This document shows positions 45,459-54,914 of a DNA stretch of 64,000 bases, piece by piece. The stretch covers positions 262,247 through 326,246 of the forward strand of contig NZ_VXKQ01000007.1 in NCBI RefSeq assembly GCF_008711465.1, read 5' to 3'. This DNA is from Francisella sp. SYW-9 (GTDB lineage: Bacteria; Pseudomonadota; Gammaproteobacteria; Francisellales; Francisellaceae). The notes beneath the pieces were generated by a model. It had not been told where the DNA came from. It saw only the letters and a program-made list of their open reading frames with translations, and ran no database searches. Position numbers and translations under genes: made by a program. Numbering within the stretch: position 1 is the stretch's first letter; each line of letters opens with the position of its first letter.

Positions 45459-46715
45459 ATGTCTGAAAAATATCAAAAAGTTGCAAGCCATGAAGCAAAA
45501 AAAGGAGACTTCAAACGTTGTCTTTTACTTTATTCTGGTGGCTTAGATACATCTGTAATGCTTAAATGGATCCAAGAAGAATATGATGTTGAAGTTATTG
45601 CGTTAACCATAGATATTGGCCAAGTTGCGGATAACCTAGAACAAATAAAGCAAAAAGCCATCGATTTAGGGGCTATAGATGCTGTAGTATACGATGCCAA
45701 AACTCGTTTTGCAGATGAAGTTATAAGCAAAGCTATCAAAGCAAATGCTGATTACCAAGGAGGCTATGCTCTTTCTACTCCTTTAGGTAGAGTTATTATC
45801 TCAGAGATAGCTATTGAGGTTGCTAAAAAATATAACTGCCAAGTTGTTGCTCATGGTTGTACAGGCAAAGGTAATGACCAAGTTCGTTTTGAAAGCTATC
45901 TAACTACATTAGATGAGAATATAAAAACAATCGCTCCAGTAAGAGAATGGGGAATGGGAAGAGAACAAGAGCTAGAATATGCAGAGAAACATAATATCCC
46001 AGTTAAGCAACAGAAAAGTAAACCCTACTCTTACGATGAGAATATGTGGGGCAATACTGCAGAAGGTGGTGAAATAGAACACTCAAACCTTATTGCTCCT
46101 AAAGAAGCTATCTTACAGTGGTGCAAAACTCCTGAAAACGCTCTCGATAAGCCACAAAACATTAACCTAGAATTTGTCGAAGGTATACCTGTAAAACTAG
46201 ATGATGAATCAATGCCTTTAGCTAAGCTAATAATGCAATGTAATAAAATAGGTGGCGAACATGGTGTTGGAGTGTTTAATCTTATTGAAGATAGATTGAT
46301 CGGTCTAAAAGTTAGAGGTATCTATGAAAACCCAGGTGCTAGCATTATTATAGCCGCCCACAAAAAACTAGAACAACTTGTCTCTACTCGCCAAGAGAAT
46401 GAGTTAAAGACATTTATGGATAACAAATGGGCTTATCTTGCTTATGCCGCTGAATGGTACAATCCTGTGATGAATAATATTCTTGCATTTATCGAAGAAC
46501 AAAATAAAAAAGTAACAGGAAAAGTGACTGTATCATTATATAGAGGTAATATAGAAGTAGTAGCAGTCGAATCACCTTTTTCTATGCTTAAACCCGAGTT
46601 AGCAACTTTTGAAGCTGGTGGAGATTTATTTAACCATAATGCTTCAGCTGGGTTTATAGAGCTACATAGTCTAGCTCAGCGTACAGCATATTCAATAATG
46701 AAAAATAAGAAATAA
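45459..46715 (+). CDS. argG: Argininosuccinate synthase
   Basis: Joins citrulline and aspartate with ATP, 418 residues. The PP-loop is LLLYSGGLDTSVMLKWIQEE. Further family stretches are VAHGCTGKGNDQVRFE and PVKQQKSKPYSYDENMWGNT. It is followed two bases later by argH, so the last two steps of arginine synthesis are co-transcribed. Its length is nearer the ~400-residue class than the ~447-residue E. coli class. Confidence 0.95.
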   Translation: MSEKYQKVASHEAKKGDFKRCLLLYSGGLDTSVMLKWIQEEYDVEVIALTIDIGQVADNLEQIKQKAIDLGAIDAVVYDAKTRFADEVISKAIKANADYQGGYALSTPLGRVIISEIAIEVAKKYNCQVVAHGCTGKGNDQVRFESYLTTLDENIKTIAPVREWGMGREQELEYAEKHNIPVKQQKSKPYSYDENMWGNTAEGGEIEHSNLIAPKEAILQWCKTPENALDKPQNINLEFVEGIPVKLDDESMPLAKLIMQCNKIGGEHGVGVFNLIEDRLIGLKVRGIYENPGASIIIAAHKKLEQLVSTRQENELKTFMDNKWAYLAYAAEWYNPVMNNILAFIEEQNKKVTGKVTVSLYRGNIEVVAVESPFSMLKPELATFEAGGDLFNHNASAGFIELHSLAQRTAYSIMKNKK

Positions 46716-46717
46716 TT

Positions 46718-47911
46718 ATGAGTAAAAAACTTTGGCAAACTGAAACAGATAAACTCTTACCTATAGTTGAAAAGTACACTGTAGGGCAAGACTATATTCT
46801 TGATCAAAAGTTACTTAAATATGATATTCAAGCTAGCTTGGCTCATGCAAAAATGTTGCTAAAAATGAATGTCATTAGTAAAGATGAGCTTTCATTACTA
46901 ACCAAAGGTTTAGATGAGATAAAAGAGCTTGCAGCTAAAGGTCAATTTAAAATAACTCAAGATCAAGAAGATGGACATACTGCAATTGAGCAATATCTTT
47001 GTAAAAACTATGGTGATGTTGGTAAAAAAATACATACTGGTAGAAGCAGGAATGATCAATCCCTAGTAATGTTACGCCTTTTTATGAAAGATAAACTGCA
47101 GCAACTAGAAGAAACCATACATGAAAATATCCATACTTTACGAACTAAAGCTAGTAAATACGTAAACACTCCCATGCCTGGCTATACACATATGCAAAAG
47201 GCGATGCCTACTACAGTTGCTGTATGGCTAGGATCTTTTGCTGATGCATTAGCTGATGCCTTACTTTTGATATCTACTACAAGCAAAATTATTAATCAAA
47301 ATCCTCTAGGCTCAGCATCTGGATTCGGTATTGATAATTTCAAGCATGATAAAGATTACACAACTGAGCTACTAAGCTTTAGTAGAACTCAAGAAAACCC
47401 TATATATTGCGCTTTTTCTCGAGGATATTTTGAAAAGCTGATTTTACAAACCCTATCAAACCCTATGAGTATTTACTCAAGATTTGCTAATGATATGATG
47501 CTTTTCACCATGTCTGAGTTTAATTATTTTAGTTTGGATAATTCATATACTACTGGATCATCGATTATGCCACAAAAGCGTAATTATGACTTATTTGAGA
47601 TTATGAGAGGTAATGCAAAACTTTATCAAGGCTACCTACAGCAGATCACATCTATAATTGATGGCGTACCTAGTGGCTATAATCGTGATTACCAACTGAC
47701 AAAAGCTCCTTTCTGCCAAGCTATAGAACTAATAGAAGATACCATTTTGCTATTCGACTCAACTGTAAAAAATCTAAAAATTCATAGTACAGAGTTAAAT
47801 CAAGCAATGACTTCTGATCTCTATGCTACTGAAGAAGTTTATAAACTTGTCCAGCAAGGATTAACTTTCCGTGATTCTTATATAATTATTAAAGAAAAAC
47901 TTAATAAATAG
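46718..47911 (+). CDS. argH: Argininosuccinate lyase, short form
   Basis: Splits argininosuccinate into arginine and fumarate. The fumarase/aspartase-superfamily signature GSSIMPQKRNYD is intact, as are HTGRSRNDQSLVMLRL and PGYTHMQKAMPTT. At 397 residues it is about 60 shorter than the usual ~460: it ends soon after the ATEEVYKLVQQGLTFRDSY region, so the C-terminal domain is abbreviated. The reading frame shows no damage, so I treat it as functional. Confidence 0.92.
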   Translation: MSKKLWQTETDKLLPIVEKYTVGQDYILDQKLLKYDIQASLAHAKMLLKMNVISKDELSLLTKGLDEIKELAAKGQFKITQDQEDGHTAIEQYLCKNYGDVGKKIHTGRSRNDQSLVMLRLFMKDKLQQLEETIHENIHTLRTKASKYVNTPMPGYTHMQKAMPTTVAVWLGSFADALADALLLISTTSKIINQNPLGSASGFGIDNFKHDKDYTTELLSFSRTQENPIYCAFSRGYFEKLILQTLSNPMSIYSRFANDMMLFTMSEFNYFSLDNSYTTGSSIMPQKRNYDLFEIMRGNAKLYQGYLQQITSIIDGVPSGYNRDYQLTKAPFCQAIELIEDTILLFDSTVKNLKIHSTELNQAMTSDLYATEEVYKLVQQGLTFRDSYIIIKEKLNK

Positions 47912-48212
47912 TTCATCTTTTTGTTAAAGATATATGTATATCTACTTGAAAAGTTTATAATACAGCATAATTTTTTTGATAATTATTAAAATTTGGTGGT
48001 CTACTAGTAAAAACCATCGAGAATAACTGTATAGTTAACTCAAATAAAACCATTTTGTCATCCTATACTCGATCATAGGGCTTATTGGTTATATACTTAA
48101 AAATGAAACTCTATGATCAAGTTATAGAGTAGTATATTTCTTTTGGGTTAATATAGGTATAAAAAGATATTAGATAGTATAGATATAAGTTTATCTATTT
48201 AAGGAAAATATT
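47912..48212. other. 301-bp gap before argR with partial repeat
   Basis: 48054-48064 carries TTTGTCATCCT, the same terminal sequence as the 135-bp element near 19036. The inverted words CGATCATAG (about 48070) and CTATGATCA (about 48113) follow. The matching right end is not seen, so this is probably a degenerate copy. The rest should contain the argR promoter. Confidence 0.45.
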
Positions 48213-48668
48213 ATGGACAAATCAGATATTTATAATGATTTAAGACAACTTATTCTTAGCAAAGAATTCTCTTCACAGAACGAGATATGTGATACTTTAG
48301 AACACTTAGGTTATAGTGCTAGCCAATCTAAGGTTAACAGAATGCTAAAAAAACTAGGGGCTATTAAAATCAAAAATGAGAAAAACACTTTAGTTTATAA
48401 GATACCTAATGAGCCTGCTCCACCAATAATGACTGATAATATTTCATCTTTAGTCATTAATGTTAGTGCCAATGAAGCGGTAGTTGTTATTGATACAGCG
48501 CCAGGAGCAGCACAGTTAGTGGCAAGAACATTAGATTATAATAAGAATAGCTTTGGGATAATTGGTATAGTAGCCGGAGATGATACAGTTTTCGTTGCTC
48601 CTTCAACAATAAAAAATATAAATAAACTAAAAATCAATGTAGAAAAATTCCTATTCTCTCAGCCTTAA
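48213..48668 (+). CDS. argR: Arginine repressor ArgR
   Basis: Hexameric arginine-responsive repressor, 151 residues. The N-terminal winged helix has SASQSKVNRMLKKLGAIKIK, close to the E. coli recognition helix region. The C-terminal domain binds arginine and oligomerises (APGAAQLVARTLDYNK and GIVAGDDTVFVAP). It sits inside its own regulon, and matching ARG boxes are visible before argG and between argD and argC. Its end overlaps the end of the convergent argD by 18 bases. Confidence 0.94.
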   Translation: MDKSDIYNDLRQLILSKEFSSQNEICDTLEHLGYSASQSKVNRMLKKLGAIKIKNEKNTLVYKIPNEPAPPIMTDNISSLVINVSANEAVVVIDTAPGAAQLVARTLDYNKNSFGIIGIVAGDDTVFVAPSTIKNINKLKINVEKFLFSQP

Positions 48669-49841
48669 ATCTTTTATTATCTGTATCACTTCCAAAATAG
48701 TCTCTTTACTTATAGTTAATGGTGGTAAAAATCGAATAGTATTATTCCTGGTTTTTACAGACAACACCCCCAAACTTAAAAGCTCTTGATAAAAATTCTC
48801 AAAATACTGCGGATATATTTGTAAAGCGATAAATAAGCCTTTTGCCCTTATTTCTTGAATATATTTAGAATTTACTTTTTTTAGTTCATCTACAAATAAG
48901 CTTCCTAAAGCACCAGCTCTCTCTGCTAAAGCTTCTTCATCCAAAATGCTAAGAGACTTATGCGCTATAGCAGAAGCTAAAGGATTCCCTCCAAAAGTAC
49001 TCCCATGATCACCAGGGTGCAACACTTCCATAAGATTTTCTTTACCAAGAAATAATGAAATTGGTAAGACTCCTCCCCCTAAAGATTTGCCTAATGTCAT
49101 GCCATCTGGATCTAAGCCATAATGCTCTTTAGCAAAATTTCTACCAGTACGCCCCATACCTGTTTGTATCTCATCTAAAATAAACAACACATTATTCTTT
49201 TTACAAATTTCTTGGCACTTATATAAATACCCTTCATCTGGAATAACAACTCCACCCTCACCTTGGATAGGTTCAATAATTATTGCTGCTGTGTTTTTTG
49301 TAATAGCTTTTTCAAGAGCATCTAAATCATTAAAAGGTATTGAAATAAAACCTTGTGGCATAGGGCCAAACTTATCTTTATACACAGGATTCGATGATGT
49401 ACCTATTGCAGTTATTGTTCTACCATGAAAACTATTATCAAAAGTTATTATCTCTGCTAAACCATCTGGGATTTGCTTTTTAACATACCCCCACTTTCTA
49501 GCTACTTTTATAGCAGTTTCTATAGCTTCAGCACCACTATTCATAGCTATAGCTTTATCCATATTTGTTAATTTGCAGACTTTTTTAAATAAATTTGCCA
49601 ATGGCTCATTATGAAATAATCTTGGGACAACTGAAATTTTATTTGCTTGCTTGAATAATTCTTCTAGAATCTTAGGGTTATTATGACCAAAATTTACTGA
49701 TGAAATCCCTGTTGCCATGTCTATATATTGTTTACCTGTGTCATCATACACATAAGCATTATCCCCGTTAACTATTGCTATAGGTGCAGGTAATATAATA
49801 TTTGCACCATATTGCTTTATTGTATTAATTGTTGTCTGCAT
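48651..49841 (-). CDS. argD: Acetylornithine aminotransferase
   Basis: PLP enzyme of 396 residues that makes N-acetylornithine from the semialdehyde and glutamate. Class III motifs: AMNSGAEAIETAIKVARKWG, FDNSFHGRTITAIGTS, EPIQGEGGV, FILDEIQTGMGRTG and the PLP lysine in TLGKSLGGGVLPIS. It is divergent from argC across a region with two ARG boxes. It may also serve as succinyldiaminopimelate aminotransferase, as ArgD does elsewhere. Confidence 0.94.
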   Translation of the reverse strand: MQTTINTIKQYGANIILPAPIAIVNGDNAYVYDDTGKQYIDMATGISSVNFGHNNPKILEELFKQANKISVVPRLFHNEPLANLFKKVCKLTNMDKAIAMNSGAEAIETAIKVARKWGYVKKQIPDGLAEIITFDNSFHGRTITAIGTSSNPVYKDKFGPMPQGFISIPFNDLDALEKAITKNTAAIIIEPIQGEGGVVIPDEGYLYKCQEICKKNNVLFILDEIQTGMGRTGRNFAKEHYGLDPDGMTLGKSLGGGVLPISLFLGKENLMEVLHPGDHGSTFGGNPLASAIAHKSLSILDEEALAERAGALGSLFVDELKKVNSKYIQEIRAKGLFIALQIYPQYFENFYQELLSLGVLSVKTRNNTIRFLPPLTISKETILEVIQIIKDLRLRE

Positions 49842-49905
49842 CGCTTATCTCCCACTTAAATACCAACTAATTATAGTTGAATAAAAAAATATTAAATTGA
49901 CATAA

Positions 49906-49945
49906 TTATAAATATTTATTCTTTTTTAGTAAATAATTATTCACT
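49906..49945. promoter_or_regulatory. Tandem ARG boxes between argD and argC
   Basis: Two cores match the ArgR consensus TGAATWWWWATTCA: TAAATATTTATTCT (49909-49922, 12/14) and TAAATAATTATTCA (49930-49943, 13/14). Their centres are 21 bases apart, exactly the 18+3 base spacing of E. coli arginine operators, which bind one ArgR hexamer. They lie ~60 bases from each divergent start and should repress both argD and argCJBF. Confidence 0.7.
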
Positions 49946-50000
49946 TTTTATTTTATTAATGTTAAGCTACTTATCAAACGCAAATTTATAAGATAAAACC

Positions 50001-51023
50001 ATGACGTGGAAAATGTGTATAGCAGGTGCAAATGGCTACACCGGTCAACTTCTTAAAAAGCTAATAAATAAACACCCTAACTTCGAACTAGTTGGAAGCC
50101 TAGGAATATCACCACAAGAAGACAAAACATATACATATACCTTAGATAGCATAGGCACAAAAAATTTTGCTATAGATTTCCTACTTCTCGCAACACCAGC
50201 TGATATTTCTATTAATATCTTAGAAAAATTACAAACAAAGAATATTAAAGTTAAAGTCATTGACCTAAGTGGAGCTCTTAGACTAGATAAAAATCTCTTA
50301 AAATTATGGTATAACTTATCTCACTCTATCGAAGGACTCGAACATGGTGCTAAATATGGACTTTCCCCATATGCTAACTTTGATGAAAATGATACTATAA
50401 TAGCAAATCCTGGATGCTATGCGACATGTGCATTATTATCACTACTCCCCCTACTAAAACATAAGATAGTAAAACCTAACAATATAATTATAGATGCCAA
50501 ATCAGGAGTCTCTGGAGCTGGGAAAAAACCTAGACAAGATCTAATGTTCTCAGAGATGCTAAATAACTTTTTTCCATATAAGATTGGCAAGCATCAACAT
50601 ATTCCGGAGATTCTAAAATCTTTAGCAGAGTTTAATATTAATGAAGATGAATTTTATTTCAACACAAGTATGTTGCCTGTTCATTCAGGTATTTCTATGA
50701 GCATTTATGCAGATCTTAATTTAGATAATCAAGCTTCGAAAGAGGATATTAGAGATTTAGTCAGTGATGCTTATAACAAAGAATATACTGACTATCCTTT
50801 ATTTAAATTTATTGATATTGCAGCAACAACGAACTCAGAAGCATCATCATTTTTATCAATTAAAAGTGTTGTTGGCACACCTAATACTCATTTAGGTTTT
50901 ATATTAAAAAACAACAAAATCATAATTTTTTCTTTTATTGATAACTTATTTAAAGGTGCTGTTACTCAAGCGATTGAGAACTTAAACAACTATTACGGGC
51001 TTCCTATAACCACAGGATTATAA
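50001..51023 (+). CDS. argC: N-acetyl-gamma-glutamyl-phosphate reductase
   Basis: NADPH-dependent reductase of 340 residues. It has the Rossmann start CIAGANGYTGQLLKKLINKH, the catalytic Cys in IIANPGCYATCALLSLLPLL, DAKSGVSGAGKKP, and the His-containing KIGKHQHIPEI. First gene of the rightward argC-argJ-argB-argF operon, 14 bases before argJ. Confidence 0.94.
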   Translation: MTWKMCIAGANGYTGQLLKKLINKHPNFELVGSLGISPQEDKTYTYTLDSIGTKNFAIDFLLLATPADISINILEKLQTKNIKVKVIDLSGALRLDKNLLKLWYNLSHSIEGLEHGAKYGLSPYANFDENDTIIANPGCYATCALLSLLPLLKHKIVKPNNIIIDAKSGVSGAGKKPRQDLMFSEMLNNFFPYKIGKHQHIPEILKSLAEFNINEDEFYFNTSMLPVHSGISMSIYADLNLDNQASKEDIRDLVSDAYNKEYTDYPLFKFIDIAATTNSEASSFLSIKSVVGTPNTHLGFILKNNKIIIFSFIDNLFKGAVTQAIENLNNYYGLPITTGL

Positions 51024-51037
51024 AAAAGGAGATAGAT

Positions 51038-52228
51038 ATGGAGAGCTTATTTAGAACAAAATTACCAAAAGGATTTTTAGCAGGTGGTGTAAATTGTGGT
51101 GTTAGGCTCTATCGTCCAGATCTAGGAGTTATAATCTCCGAAGATAACTGTAAAGCTGTGGGAGTTTTTACAAAAAATAAATACAAAGCCGCTCCAATTA
51201 AATATTGCATGAATTTATTACCTGCAGATAATATCAAAGCAATAATTACAAATAGTGGTCAAGCTAATGCTGCTACAGGAGAAATAGGAGATAAACATAA
51301 TCAACAAGTAGTTGATTGTTTAGCGACAGAACTAAACTTTTCATCAGAGCAGATTTTGATCGCCTCCACTGGTGTTATTGGCCAGCAAATGGCTATTGAT
51401 AAAATAACATCTGCGATACCAAAACTAGTAAATAGCCTATCGAATATTGCTGATAAATTTGCGATCTCAATACTAACTACAGACTTACTACCTAAATCAG
51501 TCTATAAGAAAATACAGCTATCCACAGGAGAAATCACTATTACCGGAATTTGCAAAGGTTCTGGAATGATCAATCCAAATATGGCGACAATGCTTGGATA
51601 TTTTCTAACAGATGCTGATATAGATATTCAACTAGCTCAAGAAATCCTTAAAGAATCAAGTGATAACAGTTTCAATATGATTTCAGTAGATGGTGATATG
51701 TCTACAAATGATTGTGTATTTATGCTAGCAAATGGCGCAAGTGATGTAAAAGTCTCATTGAAAGAGGATATAAAGATATTCAAAGAAGCATTGCATGAAA
51801 TAGCTATTATTTTAGCTAAAAGTATTGCTCGTGATGGCGAAGGTGCAACCAAACTTATCGAAGCAAAAGTTTCTGGTCTAAATAATGTAGAGCTTTCCAA
51901 AGAGTTAGCAAAGAAAATAATTTCTAGCTCTTTAGTCAAAACAGCAGTATATGGCGAATCTCCTAATTGGGGAAGAGTTTTAGCAAAAATTGGTGAAGTT
52001 GATATAGATGAGCAAACTCTAGAAAGTTGCCAAATATTTATGCAAGGACAAAAAATCTTCGCTAATGGCCTACCTATTTTAGATGATTTAACAAATCTTA
52101 AAAATGCAATGAAAGAAGATACTGTAATTATTGATGTCACATTTTCTCAAGGAAACGAACAAGCAATAGCATGGGGTTGTGACCTAACTCAGCAGTATGT
52201 AAATATAAATGCGGAGTATTTATCATGA
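51038..52228 (+). CDS. argJ: Ornithine acetyltransferase ArgJ
   Basis: Transfers acetyl from N-acetylornithine to glutamate, recycling the blocking group; 396 residues. The self-cleavage site with the Thr nucleophile is in SGMINPNMATMLGYFLTDA. The N-terminal GVNCGVRLYRP and NSGQANAATG and the late GESPNWGRVLAKIG fit. ArgJ makes ArgE unnecessary; whether it is also bifunctional (first step) cannot be told. No argA is seen here. Its stop overlaps the argB start by 4 bases. Confidence 0.94.
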   Translation: MESLFRTKLPKGFLAGGVNCGVRLYRPDLGVIISEDNCKAVGVFTKNKYKAAPIKYCMNLLPADNIKAIITNSGQANAATGEIGDKHNQQVVDCLATELNFSSEQILIASTGVIGQQMAIDKITSAIPKLVNSLSNIADKFAISILTTDLLPKSVYKKIQLSTGEITITGICKGSGMINPNMATMLGYFLTDADIDIQLAQEILKESSDNSFNMISVDGDMSTNDCVFMLANGASDVKVSLKEDIKIFKEALHEIAIILAKSIARDGEGATKLIEAKVSGLNNVELSKELAKKIISSSLVKTAVYGESPNWGRVLAKIGEVDIDEQTLESCQIFMQGQKIFANGLPILDDLTNLKNAMKEDTVIIDVTFSQGNEQAIAWGCDLTQQYVNINAEYLS

Positions 52229-53031
52229 AAGAATTAGTAAATAAAAGAATCCTAATAAAACTAGGTGGCTCGGTGCTTGAAGATGAGAAAGTTATGAAAA
52301 CCCTATGTGTTGATATAAAGAACTTAAAAGAAGCTGGTGCAGAAATAATCATTGTCCACGGTGGCGGTAAATTTATAACTAAATGTCTCGAAAAACATAA
52401 CCTTCAAACAAAATTTTTAGATGGTTTAAGAGTTACCCCAAAAGAGCATATGGAGATAATTCAGATGGCTCTGTATAGAGTTAATAAAAAACTCTCACAA
52501 ATGTTTAGTAGTATTAATTTAGATGGTATTAGCATCTCTGGTGAGGATAGCAACTTACTTACTTGTAGCCTAATTGACAAGGAAAAATATGGTTATGTTG
52601 GTCTAGTCAAAGATGTTGATCCTACAGTTATCCTAAAAGCTCTACCACAAGGACTAATACCTATAGTTGCAACCATTTGTCTTACAGATAAATTTGAGTC
52701 AGTAAATGTTAATGCTGATAACGTTGCATCTGAGCTGGCTATTATTTGTGATGTCGATGAGCTTATCTATATAACCGATCAAAATGGTGTACTTGATAAT
52801 AATGGCAATCTAATCAAAAGCCTATCAGTAAAAGATATTTCAAAACTAATTGAAAATAAAACAGTTATTGGTGGGATGAGCATCAAACTTGACTCAATAA
52901 AAAACTTTTTAAATTGTTCAAAGAAAACCATCAGCATACTAAATGGTAATGAAGAGAAAATTTTAACAAAAAAAATATTATTTAATGCAGAAGAACTAGG
53001 AACAACTTGTGTATTTGGAGGAGGAATATGA
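52225..53031 (+). CDS. argB: N-acetylglutamate kinase
   Basis: Amino acid kinase of 268 residues: IKLGGSVLEDEKVMKTL, IIIVHGGGKFITKCL and the late NADNVASELAI plus GVLDNNGNLI identify the family. It phosphorylates N-acetylglutamate, commonly the arginine-feedback step. The ATG overlaps the argJ stop (ATGA) and its own TGA overlaps the argF start, so the operon is tightly coupled. Confidence 0.93.
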   Translation: MKELVNKRILIKLGGSVLEDEKVMKTLCVDIKNLKEAGAEIIIVHGGGKFITKCLEKHNLQTKFLDGLRVTPKEHMEIIQMALYRVNKKLSQMFSSINLDGISISGEDSNLLTCSLIDKEKYGYVGLVKDVDPTVILKALPQGLIPIVATICLTDKFESVNVNADNVASELAIICDVDELIYITDQNGVLDNNGNLIKSLSVKDISKLIENKTVIGGMSIKLDSIKNFLNCSKKTISILNGNEEKILTKKILFNAEELGTTCVFGGGI

Positions 53032-53936
53032 AAAACTTATCTTTTAATCATCTACTTTCTGGAGCAGAAATAACAACTAAAGATTTTAAAAATATAATGC
53101 AAATAGCCCAAGATATGAAAACTAATCCTCAAAAATATAACAATGCCTTAAAAAATAAGATAGTTGCGTTGATTTTTGACAAACCATCTCTTAGAACTCG
53201 TTTTAGTTTTTCTGCTGCTATTATTGAAATGGGCGGCAATCTAATCGAGAGTGTTTCTGCCTCTAGAAAAAATGAGCAACCCAAAGATTTTATTAGAGTG
53301 ATACAAAACTACTGTTCTGCTGTTGTGATTAGAACTTTTGCTGATAGTGATGTTGAGGAAATGGTTTCTTACTCTAAAGTTCCAATTATAAATGCTTTGA
53401 CAGATTTATATCATCCTTGCCAGACATTAGCTGATATTTTAACTCTAAAAGAAGTTTTTGGTAGTTTAGACTCTCTAAAAATCGCTTATGTAGGTGATTC
53501 TAATAATATCTTATACAGTTTGTTGCTATTAGCTAATACTATCGGTTTAGAAGTACATTACGCATGTCCTGAAGGCCACAAACCAGATCAGAAAATTTTA
53601 GACCAACTCCAAGACCTAAGTATTGTTAAAGGTTTTAATGATCCTAAAGAAGCTGTCAAAGAATGTGATGCGGTATATACTGATGTTTGGTGTAGCATGG
53701 GCTTTGAACCAACGGCAGAAGATGCTTTTGTAGGATTTCAGGTAAATAAAGAACTAATGTCATACGCAAATGATAATGCTATCTTTATGCATTGTATGCC
53801 TATGGAAAGAGGTAAAGAAGTCAGCAAAGATCTTCCTGATGATAAATGTTCCGTTATTTTCCAACAAAGTTTAAATAGAAAATTTGTCCAAAAAGCTCTT
53901 TTGTATATGTTATTGGGAAATCCTGTGACAGAATAA
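53028..53936 (+). CDS. argF: Ornithine carbamoyltransferase
   Basis: Makes citrulline from ornithine and carbamoyl phosphate; ~302 residues. I choose the ATG overlapping the argB TGA (ATGA) with GGAGGA upstream, not the frame's earlier ATG. Motifs: KPSLRTRFSFSAAI (carbamoyl phosphate site), YHPCQTLADILTLKE, YTDVWCSMGFE and FMHCMPMERGKEVSKD. The last normally reads HCLPxHRGxE, so a Glu replaces the usual His before Arg-Gly, while the Cys is kept. It ends 10 bases from the convergent aspartoacylase gene. Confidence 0.9.
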   Translation: MKNLSFNHLLSGAEITTKDFKNIMQIAQDMKTNPQKYNNALKNKIVALIFDKPSLRTRFSFSAAIIEMGGNLIESVSASRKNEQPKDFIRVIQNYCSAVVIRTFADSDVEEMVSYSKVPIINALTDLYHPCQTLADILTLKEVFGSLDSLKIAYVGDSNNILYSLLLLANTIGLEVHYACPEGHKPDQKILDQLQDLSIVKGFNDPKEAVKECDAVYTDVWCSMGFEPTAEDAFVGFQVNKELMSYANDNAIFMHCMPMERGKEVSKDLPDDKCSVIFQQSLNRKFVQKALLYMLLGNPVTE

Positions 53937-53946
53937 AATATCTAAA

Positions 53947-54804
53947 TTAAAAATCAATTTCTCGTGTCAGATAAAAAGCAATATCTTTTTCATAATACGC
54001 AGATTCATTCACAAAAATAGGATACCATTCTCCAGGCTCATTCAATAATTGAACACTGCCATCCATTAATTCAAAAACTGGATCTTGCTCATTAATTAGC
54101 TTAAAATCATTACCATTAATATTATCATGAATTACTGCGTTAATATTACCCTCATTATCTCTAGGGAAAGCAATAGCTTTAACAGGTTCATATGCTTTAC
54201 AGTCTTTAACTTCTGGTAAATCATCACAGTTTGCCATCTCAACAAACTTAATAATTTCATTTAATATTTCGGTAGTTATCTCAATAGCTTGTGTATCATA
54301 AACACTTGTATGTACAGCTCCAATTTCAATAGTTAGGGACATTGGTGCAATATTATTAATCGCCACGTCTGTAATACTTTGATGCTTGATAACTCTAAGA
54401 CCATCAATTTGCTCAGCCAGATATCTACATAACTTATTAACAAATGGGCTTCTACCATCAGTAATTATTGTTTTCCCAAGATTTGTAGTTGTTGTATGAA
54501 AATCAACTAGAAAATCAACGGGAGAATCTGATTTAAATCCATAAGTTTGGTTAATTTCTCGAGCCCTTTGATCTTCGTAAGTATTTAATGAAAGATTGTT
54601 TAAATCCTCAGTTGAAAAAGATCGATTTAAATCTTGATCCTTATATCTTTTACTTAATTTAAAAGCTTCTGGGTTTGATAATAAAGGTATAATTTCAAAT
54701 GTTTTTGCTTTTAATGGATATTTTTTCAACCGATTAATTATATAGATACCAGTATACTCATTCCCATGGACACCACCACTAACTAGCAATTTATTTATTT
54801 TCAT
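53947..54804 (-). CDS. Aspartoacylase-family zinc deacylase
   Basis: M14-like carboxylate deacylase of 285 residues. Zinc and substrate motifs: VSGGVHGNEYTGIYIIN (His and Glu ligands), DQDLNRSF, VDFLVDFHTTTTNLG (second His) and LTIEIGAVH (general base region). These match AspA/aminoacylase-3, which cleave N-acetyl-aspartate or other N-acyl amino acids; the AstE succinylglutamate desuccinylases are relatives. Convergent with argF at 10 bases. The link to acetylated arginine intermediates is inference. Confidence 0.87.
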   Translation of the reverse strand: MKINKLLVSGGVHGNEYTGIYIINRLKKYPLKAKTFEIIPLLSNPEAFKLSKRYKDQDLNRSFSTEDLNNLSLNTYEDQRAREINQTYGFKSDSPVDFLVDFHTTTTNLGKTIITDGRSPFVNKLCRYLAEQIDGLRVIKHQSITDVAINNIAPMSLTIEIGAVHTSVYDTQAIEITTEILNEIIKFVEMANCDDLPEVKDCKAYEPVKAIAFPRDNEGNINAVIHDNINGNDFKLINEQDPVFELMDGSVQLLNEPGEWYPIFVNESAYYEKDIAFYLTREIDF

Positions 54805-54914
54805 AAAAAATACTCATAAATTTGAATATATAGATACTGATAAGTTTACATTATAGTTTAATAAAATTCTTCTATTCTATGGCTTACCATGGAATCCATT
54901 TGATAATTTAAAGT

